From: an uncultured Collinsella sp.
GTDB taxonomy: Bacteria; Actinomycetota; Coriobacteriia; Coriobacteriales; Coriobacteriaceae
NCBI GenBank assembly: GCA_900544845.1
Contig: UQWV01000036.1
Coordinates: 1 to 20,701, forward strand
Length of the DNA: 20,701 nucleotides
Direction of reading: 5' to 3'
Shown here: positions 1 through 6,219 of the stretch, piece after piece
Layout: the number at the start of each line of letters is the position of its first letter
Numbering within the stretch: position 1 is the stretch's first letter
Position numbers and translations under genes: made by a program
The notes under the pieces: generated by a model
Database searches by the model: none
What the model was told of the DNA's origin: nothing
What the model saw: only the letters and a program-made list of their open reading frames with translations

Positions 1-1
1 C

Positions 2-982
2 TCCGCCCACGGTGCGGACGCCGTGCTGCAGGAGCTGCCCGAGGGCACGGAGCTCGGTGTTGGTGCGCAGGCGGTTTGTGAGCTCGCACGTCGCGATGAT
101 GTCGACTGTGTGCTTGTTGCCATTGTGGGCGCTGCCGGGCTCGAAGCGAGCCATGCGGCCTTGACCTCGAATAAGCGTCTTGCCCTTGCCAACAAGGAGT
201 CCCTCGTCGTCGGTGGCGACTTGCTTATGCCGTTGGCGCAACCGGGCCAGCTTATTCCAGTTGACTCTGAGCACTCCGCCATCTACCAGTGCTATCTGGG
301 GGAGAACCCACGCGAGGCTCATTGTATTTGGCTCACCTGCTCGGGCGGTCCGTTCTTTGGCCGCACGCGCGACGAGCTCAATCGCGTGACGCGTGCCGAT
401 GCCCTCGCACATCCCACGTGGGCCATGGGTGCCAAGATCACCATCGACTCCGCCACCCTCATGAACAAGGGTCTGGAGCGCATTGAGGCCATGCATCTGT
501 TTAACTGCGACCTCGATTTCATTAACGTGGTCGTGCAACGTCAGTCCAAGATTCACTCTATGGTCGAGTTTGCCGACGGCTCCGTGATGGCGCATCTCGG
601 TGCTTCCGACATGCGTATTCCCATCCAGTTCGCGTTCTCGTATCCCGAGCGTTGGGATACCCCGGCGCCTCGTATCGATTTCCGCGAGCTGGGACAGCTC
701 ACGTTTGATGCTGCCGACATGGATACCTTCCGCTGTCTGGCACTGGCCGAGCGTGCCGGCAAGACGGGTGGCACCATGCCGTGCGTGCTCAATGCCGCCA
801 ACGAGGTCGCCGTCGATGCCTTCCTGCACGATGGCTGCAGCTTTACCGATATCGATCGCATTGTGGAATCCTGCATGGATGCCCACGATATGCAGGCGGT
901 CGATTCGTTTGAGCAGCTTCGCGACATCGATGCGTGGGCGCGTGAAAAAGCTGCGCAGGCGCTCGCCGCAACCCGTTCCTAA
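2..982 (+). CDS. dxr: 1-deoxy-D-xylulose 5-phosphate reductoisomerase, 5' end outside window
   Basis: This enzyme converts 1-deoxy-D-xylulose 5-phosphate to 2-C-methyl-D-erythritol 4-phosphate with NADPH, the first committed step of the MEP isoprenoid pathway, in the cytosol. The frame is open from base 2 and gives 326 residues. The N-terminal part of the NADPH-binding fold is missing because the gene starts before the window. Family motifs are clear: ALANKESLVVGG, then PVDSEHSAIYQ, whose Asp and Glu are metal/substrate ligands, and the substrate-loop motif SGGPFFG. Further on, KITIDSATLMNKGLE and NAANEVAVDAFL are also typical. The protein ends with the helical C-terminal domain and a TAA stop. 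The next gene starts 25 bases later on the same strand, and dxr followed by a site-2 protease and ispG is a common actinobacterial order. The identification is secure; only the start is unknown. Confidence 0.97.
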   Translation, partial: SAHGADAVLQELPEGTELGVGAQAVCELARRDDVDCVLVAIVGAAGLEASHAALTSNKRLALANKESLVVGGDLLMPLAQPGQLIPVDSEHSAIYQCYLGENPREAHCIWLTCSGGPFFGRTRDELNRVTRADALAHPTWAMGAKITIDSATLMNKGLERIEAMHLFNCDLDFINVVVQRQSKIHSMVEFADGSVMAHLGASDMRIPIQFAFSYPERWDTPAPRIDFRELGQLTFDAADMDTFRCLALAERAGKTGGTMPCVLNAANEVAVDAFLHDGCSFTDIDRIVESCMDAHDMQAVDSFEQLRDIDAWAREKAAQALAATRS

Positions 983-1007
983 CCCATAAGGATTGCTTTT
1001 TCGTTTT

Positions 1008-2369
1008 ATGGATACTGTTCTGAGCGTTCTTTCATCGGTCTTTTGGGGCCTGCTGATGCTTTCCGTCCTCGTGTTTTTGCACGAGGGCGGCCACTTTTTG
1101 GCGGCGCGTGCCTGCGGCGTCCGTGTGACCGAGTTCTTTTTGGGCCTGCCGTGCCGCTTTGACATCCATTACACGTCGCGTCGCATTGGAACCAAGTTTG
1201 GCGTGACCCCGCTGCTGCTGGGTGGCTACGCTGCCATCTGCGGTATGGATCCGACCGATGTCTCGTGCGCCGATCGCGTGCTCGCGGCTATCTACCGTCA
1301 TGGTCGCGTGACCGTGGCCGACCTTGCTGTCGAGCTCGAGCTTTCCGAGGAGGATGTGCTCGAGGCATGCGCCTTGCTCTTGGGTTGGGGCTCTATCGCG
1401 CCTTGGTATGAGGAAGGGGAGAAGCCCTCGCCGAGCTACTATCCCACCAAGTATCAGACGCTGCCACGAGATGCGGCGGGTTACACCACCTTTGACGGCC
1501 GCCGTTTCGATCGAGAGCATGCGACTACCGAGGGCGATGTGTGGGAGCTGCCGTGCGGCGAGGCCGAGTTCCTTGCACAAGAGCGTTCGCACACCTATCT
1601 TGGCCAGGGCTTTCTCAAGCGCGCCTTTATGCTGCTCGCGGGCATTCTCGTCAATATCCTGACGGGCTTTTTGCTGCTTATGAGCATCTACTCTATTGCG
1701 GGTGTCACCGTGCCGATGGATACCAACGTGATCGGTCAGGTTGACGAGGGGTCTATTGCCGCCAAGGCGGGTATCGAGGGCGGCGACGCGATCCTTTCGG
1801 TTGACGGAGTATCGTGCTCTACCTGGATGGACGTTTACGATGCCATCGGTAAGGCTGCCGGTAAGGACGATATCGCCATCGAGTACGAGCGTGACGGCAA
1901 GCAGCATTCGACCGCGGTTGCGCTCAAAGAGGACGAGCGCCTAGGTGTGTATGCCTCTACGCAGGTGGTCCGTTTAGACCCCATCACGTCGGCTCGACTT
2001 TCGTTCTCCTATGTCGTGCAGACAGCGGAGGGCGTGATGCGCCTGCTCCAGCCGCAGCATACGATGGAGATTCTCGATCAGTCTTCTTCGATCGTGGGCA
2101 TTAGCGTTATGTCCTCACAGGCTGCTGCTGCCGGCCCTGCCACGTTCCTTTCGTTTGCCGCCCTCATTTCGTTCTCGCTTGGCTTTATGAACCTGCTGCC
2201 CATCCCACCACTCGATGGCGGCAAGCTGGTCATCGAGATCATTCAAAAGATTGCTGGCCGCGAGCTTCCGCTCAAGGTCCAGACGATTGTGAGCTATGTG
2301 GGCATCGCGCTCTTTGTGCTGCTGTTTGTCTATATGCTTCGTTCCGACATCCTTCGATTTATTCTGTAG
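1008..2369 (+). CDS. rseP: Membrane site-2 zinc protease (M50/RseP-like) with PDZ domain and an extra inserted domain
   Basis: This is an intramembrane protease of the RIP/site-2 family (453 aa), which cuts membrane-bound regulators such as anti-sigma factors. The first membrane segment carries the zinc site HEGGH (residues 25-29). The third-ligand motif NLLPIPPLDGGK is at about 395-406. Other hydrophobic segments lie near 205-235, 378-398 and 425-445. A PDZ-like domain spans about 237-320. Unusually, about 100 residues (roughly 85-190) sit between the GGYAAICGMDP loop and the second membrane segment, and residues 87-135 read like a winged helix. The start is uncertain. ATG at 1008 is chosen because the upstream in-frame TTG at 993 abuts the AAGGA at 988-992. 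That AAGGA is, however, rather far (15 bases) from the ATG. The natural target is not identifiable here. Position between dxr and ispG matches Rip1-type proteases of other actinobacteria. Confidence 0.93.
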   Translation: MDTVLSVLSSVFWGLLMLSVLVFLHEGGHFLAARACGVRVTEFFLGLPCRFDIHYTSRRIGTKFGVTPLLLGGYAAICGMDPTDVSCADRVLAAIYRHGRVTVADLAVELELSEEDVLEACALLLGWGSIAPWYEEGEKPSPSYYPTKYQTLPRDAAGYTTFDGRRFDREHATTEGDVWELPCGEAEFLAQERSHTYLGQGFLKRAFMLLAGILVNILTGFLLLMSIYSIAGVTVPMDTNVIGQVDEGSIAAKAGIEGGDAILSVDGVSCSTWMDVYDAIGKAAGKDDIAIEYERDGKQHSTAVALKEDERLGVYASTQVVRLDPITSARLSFSYVVQTAEGVMRLLQPQHTMEILDQSSSIVGISVMSSQAAAAGPATFLSFAALISFSLGFMNLLPIPPLDGGKLVIEIIQKIAGRELPLKVQTIVSYVGIALFVLLFVYMLRSDILRFIL

Positions 2370-2382
2370 GGGAGTGTTTGGA

Positions 2383-3465
2383 TTGTCTTTATCCCATCCT
2401 TTGCCTCGCGAGTTGACGTGCCCCGTGCATGTGGGCGGCGTGCAGATCGGTGGCGGCGCTCCGGTCGTGGTTCAGTCCATGACCTGCACCGATACCGCTG
2501 ATGCCCAGGCAACGCTTGCGCAAGTGTGCGCGTTGGCGCAGGCTGGCTGCGATATCGTGCGCGTGAGCGTGCCCACCGAGGCCGCGCTTGAGGGTTTTCG
2601 CACCATCTGTGCCGAGTCTCCGGTGCCGATCGTTGCCGATATTCACTTTAACCATAAACTCGCCATCGGCGCCGTCGAGGCTGGTGCCGCCAAGCTTCGC
2701 ATCAATCCCGGCAATATCGGCGATTGGGCCAAGGTTGACGCGGTGATTGATGCTGCGGGTGCCGCTGGGTGCGCGATTCGCATTGGCGTGAACGCGGGCT
2801 CGCTTGAGCAGGATATCGCCGAGCGCGATGACCTCACGCAGCCCGAAAAGCTCGTGATGTCTAGCGAGCGCTTTGTGCGGCACTTTGAGGATCGTGGGTT
2901 TACCAACATTGTGCTTTCCGCCAAGGCCCATAGCGTACAGACGACGCTCGATACCTATCGAGCCCTGTCGCGTGAGATTCCACACGTTCCGCTTCATCTG
3001 GGCGTTACGGAGGCCGGTACCAAGCTCCAGGGCACCATCAAGAGCTCTGTAGGCTTGGGTATCTTGCTTTCCGAAGGCATTGGCGACACCATGCGTGTGT
3101 CGCTCACAGCTGATCCGGTTGAGGAGCCGCCGGTTGTCTGGGGTATTCTGCAGTCGTTGGGCCTGCGTCGCCGTGGCCCCGAGATTGTCTCGTGCCCCAC
3201 GTGCGCCCGCTGCCAGGTTAACCTTATTCCCATTGCCGAGGAGGTTACCGAGCGGCTTAAGAACTACTCCGCGTCGCTTTCGATCGCTGTGATGGGATGT
3301 GCCGTTAATGGCCCCGGCGAGGCTTCTGATGCCGATCTGGGCGTTGCTTGCGGACGTGGTCAGGCCTTGCTCTTTTCGCATGGCCAGATCATTGGTAAAG
3401 TAGCTGAGGACCAAATTGTCGACGCGCTTATGGCAGAGGTCGACAAACTTATTGAGGAGAAATAA
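2383..3465 (+). CDS. ispG: 4-hydroxy-3-methylbut-2-en-1-yl diphosphate synthase (flavodoxin/ferredoxin)
   Basis: IspG reductively opens the ring of 2-C-methyl-D-erythritol 2,4-cyclodiphosphate to give HMBPP, using a [4Fe-4S] cluster, so it acts in the same MEP pathway as the upstream dxr. The 360-residue protein has the TIM-barrel part first (VQSMTCTDTAD near 30-40, ADIHFNHKLA near 85-94, LRINPGNIG near 105-113). The C-terminal cluster domain follows, with CPTCARC (C271, C274) and GCAVNGPGE (C306, E313), the expected three Cys and one Glu ligands. The TTG start at 2383 is preferred because AGGGGAG lies 8 bases upstream. An upstream in-frame start at 2296 would lie inside the protease gene with no such site. 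The spacing to the upstream stop is 13 bases, and the stop codon abuts the proS start, which indicates an operon. Confidence 0.96.
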   Translation: MSLSHPLPRELTCPVHVGGVQIGGGAPVVVQSMTCTDTADAQATLAQVCALAQAGCDIVRVSVPTEAALEGFRTICAESPVPIVADIHFNHKLAIGAVEAGAAKLRINPGNIGDWAKVDAVIDAAGAAGCAIRIGVNAGSLEQDIAERDDLTQPEKLVMSSERFVRHFEDRGFTNIVLSAKAHSVQTTLDTYRALSREIPHVPLHLGVTEAGTKLQGTIKSSVGLGILLSEGIGDTMRVSLTADPVEEPPVVWGILQSLGLRRRGPEIVSCPTCARCQVNLIPIAEEVTERLKNYSASLSIAVMGCAVNGPGEASDADLGVACGRGQALLFSHGQIIGKVAEDQIVDALMAEVDKLIEEK

Positions 3466-5187
3466 ATGACTCGAGCAATGTATATGTCTAAGCTCTATGC
3501 GCCGACGCTTAAAGAGGATCCGGCGGACGCTGAGCTCGCCAGCCATCGCCTGCTGCTCCGTGCCGGCATGATCCGCAAGGAGGCCGCCGGTCTGTATTCT
3601 TATCTGCCGCTCGCATGGCGCTCGATCCGCAAGATCGAGAACATCGTGCGCGACGAGATGGATGCTGCCGGCGCCCAGGAGCTTATGATGCCTATCATGG
3701 TCGATGCCGAGCTGTGGCGTGAGTCCGGCCGTATCGATGCCTATGGCAAGGAGCTTGTGCGCTTTGACGACCGTCATGGTCGCGAGTTCGTCCTGGGCCC
3801 CACGCACGAGGAGACCGTCACGGCCCTGGTGCGCAACGAGCTGCGCTCCTACAAACAGCTGCCCGTCAACCTGTACCACATCCAGGATAAGTTCCGCGAC
3901 GAGTTCCGTCCCCGCTTTGGCCTGATGCGCGGCCGTGAGTTCATCATGAAGGACGCCTACAGCTTCTCTGCCACGCAGGAGAGTCTGCAGGAGGAGTACG
4001 ACAAGATGAAGCAGGCCTACGCCAACATCTGTGAGCGCTGCTACATCAAGGCCCTGCCCGTTGTCGCCGACTCCGGCGAGATCGGTGGCGATACCTCCGT
4101 CGAGTACATGGCTTTGGCCGACGCCGGCGAGGCTTCGCTCGTCTACTGCGATGATTGCGGCTTCGCCGCCGACGATGAGGCTGCAAGCACCAAGGTCATC
4201 GTGACCGAGGGTCCTGGCGACGGTACGCTTACCAAGGTCGAGACTCCGGGCATGGGCACCATCGAGGCTGTTGCTAAGTTCTTTGGGTTCCCCGAGAACG
4301 GCACGCGAAAGTCGCTGGCGCTCATCGACGCCGAGGGCAAGCCGGTCGTGGCCATTGTCCCGGGCGACCACGAGCTCAACGATTGCAAGGCCGAGCATGT
4401 CTTTGGCAAGGGCTATCGCATGATGACCGACGAGGAGCTCCAGACCTACGGTCTGCATAAGGGCTTTATCGGACCGGTTAACTTGCCCGAGGGCATCCGC
4501 CTGGTGTGCGACGAGAGCCTGCGTGAGTCCAAGCAGTGGGCCTGCGGCGCCAACGAGGTCGACTATCACTTTACCGGTGCCTGCCCCGAGCGTGACTTTA
4601 CCGTCGACGAGTGGGCCGACCTGGTCACCGTCGTGGCCGGCGATCCTTGCCCACACTGCGGCAAGCCCCTCTCCGCTGCTCGCGGTATCGAGGTCTCCCA
4701 GGTCTTCCAGCTGGGCACCAAGTATTCCGAGGCCATGGGTGCCACCTTTATGGATGAGGACGGCAAGGAGAAGCCGCTTATCATGGGTTGCTACGGCGTT
4801 GGTGTGTCCCGCTCGCTTGCTGCCGTCGTGGAGCAGCACAACGACGAGCACGGCATCGTCTGGCCGGTCTCCGTTGCCCCGTACGAGGTCGCGGTGATTC
4901 CGCTCGATCCCAAGAAGGAAGAGTGCGCTACCGTCTGCGAGCAGATCGTTGATGGCCTGTGTGCCGAGGGTATCGAGGTCGTCGTCGACGATCGCGATGA
5001 GCGTCCGGGCTTTAAGTTTGCCGATAACGACCTCATGGGCTTCCCGTATCAGGTGGTTTTGGGCAAGCGCGGCCTTAAGAATGGCACCGTTGAGCTCAAG
5101 GACCGTTCCACGGGCGAGCGCGAGGACGTGGCGATCGACGAGGTCGTCGCCAAGGTTGCCGAGCTTGTTAAGGCGGCTCGCCGTTAA
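3466..5187 (+). CDS. proS: Prolyl-tRNA synthetase, bacterial type with editing domain
   Basis: This class II aminoacyl-tRNA synthetase (573 aa) charges tRNA-Pro in the cytosol. Motif 2 region residues FRDEFRPRFGLMRGREFIMKD (split across 143-163) and the proline/ATP motif GPTHEETVT (111-119) are present. Motif 3 is GCYGVGVSR at 441-449. The segment from about 224 to 408, containing the TRKSLALIDAEGKPVVAIVPGD region and a CPHC pair, is the INS editing domain of the bacterial-type enzyme, which clears misacylated Ala-tRNA-Pro. The anticodon-binding domain closes the protein. ATG at 3466 directly follows the ispG stop. GAGGAG 6 bases upstream supports it over the internal Met codons at residues 5 and 7. 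Coupling to dxr-rseP-ispG is genomic, with no obvious biochemical link. A strong terminator follows. Confidence 0.97.
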   Translation: MTRAMYMSKLYAPTLKEDPADAELASHRLLLRAGMIRKEAAGLYSYLPLAWRSIRKIENIVRDEMDAAGAQELMMPIMVDAELWRESGRIDAYGKELVRFDDRHGREFVLGPTHEETVTALVRNELRSYKQLPVNLYHIQDKFRDEFRPRFGLMRGREFIMKDAYSFSATQESLQEEYDKMKQAYANICERCYIKALPVVADSGEIGGDTSVEYMALADAGEASLVYCDDCGFAADDEAASTKVIVTEGPGDGTLTKVETPGMGTIEAVAKFFGFPENGTRKSLALIDAEGKPVVAIVPGDHELNDCKAEHVFGKGYRMMTDEELQTYGLHKGFIGPVNLPEGIRLVCDESLRESKQWACGANEVDYHFTGACPERDFTVDEWADLVTVVAGDPCPHCGKPLSAARGIEVSQVFQLGTKYSEAMGATFMDEDGKEKPLIMGCYGVGVSRSLAAVVEQHNDEHGIVWPVSVAPYEVAVIPLDPKKEECATVCEQIVDGLCAEGIEVVVDDRDERPGFKFADNDLMGFPYQVVLGKRGLKNGTVELKDRSTGEREDVAIDEVVAKVAELVKAARR

Positions 5188-5218
5188 TCGACGATTTCGC
5201 TTGTAGTTCGATATACGG

Positions 5219-5266
5219 GACGGCCCCGCATTTCTCCAGATAGGGGAGATGCGGGGCCGTCATTTT
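5219..5266 (+). terminator. Rho-independent terminator of the dxr-proS operon
   Basis: The arms GACGGCCCCGCAT (5219-5231) and its complement (5249-5261) pair perfectly. The stem extends inward by six more pairs, two of them G-U, to a 5-base loop at 5238-5242, and ATTTTACC follows. It lies 31 bases after the proS stop. Confidence 0.9.
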
Positions 5267-5290
5267 ACCTTGCCTGCGTGCTCAATCGCT

Positions 5291-5330
5291 AAAAGGAAAA
5301 CCCCACAGCCCATATGAGCTGCGGGGTTTT
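5291..5330 (-). terminator. Rho-independent terminator of the minus-strand phosphotransferase gene
   Basis: On the minus strand the arms AAAACCCCGCAGC and GCTGTGGGGTTTT pair with one G-U, around the 8-base loop at 5310-5317. They are followed by TTTTCCTTTT, so the U-rich tail points away from the gene ending at 5366. On the plus strand the stem carries an A-C mismatch but could still stop read-through from proS. Confidence 0.85.
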
Positions 5331-5365
5331 CTTGTGCCTCCGATGCGAAATAAATCGCTCAGATA

Positions 5366-6130
5366 TTACTGATAATCGACGACGTCGATCCAGTTCTTAA
5401 GGAACTCATCGTTCACGTTGCGCTTACGAGCGAGCTCGGAAGCGGCGACGATGCTCGTCCACTGACGCACGACCTGCATGGGCATGTCGGCACGGTCGCA
5501 GTAGAGCTCCAGGTAGGCCTCGGCCTGGTCCTTGCTGTTGAGGGCAAAGAGCAGGTAGGTGGTGGCAACGTCGGCAGCAGGGGAGCCCTGGGTGGCGTGT
5601 GCCCAGTCGCACACATAGAGCTGGCCGTCGTCGCCGACGATGACGTTGGAGGGGTTGAAGTCGCCGTGGCAGACCTTGAACTCCTTGGTCATGCCGTCCA
5701 GACGCTCCTGAAGGTTGTAGCGCGTGGTGGCATTGAGCTGATCAAGGCTGTCGATCATGCGGGCGAACTTGTCGCGCTGACGGTTGAGCAGCGGGGAGGT
5801 GTAGCCGTGGATCTCGATCTGGAGGTCGACGAACATCTCGAGGTACTCACCAAAGCGCTGGGGCTCGGCAGTCATCTTCTCGGCAAGGGTGGTGCCCGGA
5901 ACCTTCTCGGTCACGAGCGCCCAGCCGTTGGCGTTCTCGAGCTGGGAAACCTCGAGAGCCTTGGGGCTGCGGATGCCGCACTCATTGATGCGGGCAAGAT
6001 TCAAAGCCTCGTTGAACACGTCGGAGACAGGCTTGGTCTCGTTAAAGACCTTGACGATCTTGTCGCCCAGGTCGTAAACGACCTTGTTGCCACGGCGGAC
6101 GAGCTCGGTCTTGGAATCGGGTAGCAGCAT
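5366..6130 (-). CDS. Aminoglycoside phosphotransferase (APH)/choline kinase-fold protein, substrate unknown
   Basis: This is a 254-residue protein of the APH kinase-like fold. An N-terminal ATP-binding lobe (NKVVYDLGDKIVKVF, with the likely ATP lysine near residue 27) is followed by a helical lobe. The catalytic-loop motif is HGDFNPSNVIV (H155 to about V165, catalytic D157, Mg ligand N162). The metal motif DWAHATQGSPAADVA carries D175. The core is complete and normal in length for small members of the family. Such proteins phosphorylate small hydroxylated molecules, and many are not resistance enzymes; nothing here indicates the substrate. AAAGGA lies 7 bases before the ATG. The gene is 89 bases downstream of adhE on the same strand, so it may be expressed by read-through, past the hairpin at 6164-6200. 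A terminator follows the stop. Confidence 0.82.
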   Translation of the reverse strand: MLLPDSKTELVRRGNKVVYDLGDKIVKVFNETKPVSDVFNEALNLARINECGIRSPKALEVSQLENANGWALVTEKVPGTTLAEKMTAEPQRFGEYLEMFVDLQIEIHGYTSPLLNRQRDKFARMIDSLDQLNATTRYNLQERLDGMTKEFKVCHGDFNPSNVIVGDDGQLYVCDWAHATQGSPAADVATTYLLFALNSKDQAEAYLELYCDRADMPMQVVRQWTSIVAASELARKRNVNDEFLKNWIDVVDYQ

Positions 6131-6163
6131 GGTTGCATCCTTTCAACGATGCGATAGAAGCGA

Positions 6164-6200
6164 CGGCGGGGGTGTGTGAAACACCCGTGCACCCCCGCCG
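6164..6200 (-). repeat. GC-rich inverted repeat between adhE and the phosphotransferase gene
   Basis: CGGCGGGGGTG (6164-6174) is exactly complementary to CACCCCCGCCG (6190-6200), a perfect 11-bp stem with a 15-base loop. For transcription from adhE the T-run (TTTTTT) lies before the stem rather than after it, so this is not a standard terminator. It could act as a weak terminator or as an RNA processing or 3'-end stabilising hairpin that lowers expression of the downstream gene relative to adhE. Confidence 0.6.
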
Positions 6201-6219
6201 CAAAAAACCGCGCTAAAAA

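Noticed and set aside
2389..4851. 820-codon open frame on the minus strand opposite ispG and proS
   Set aside because: It lies antisense to two clear genes with conserved motifs, crosses their boundary, and its own translation shows no family motif. Long antisense frames are expected in GC-rich genes with strong codon bias.
5366..6130. Calling the kinase-fold gene an antibiotic resistance gene
   Set aside because: The APH fold is shared by many metabolic kinases; the motifs show the fold but nothing identifies an aminoglycoside substrate, and the neighbours are housekeeping genes.
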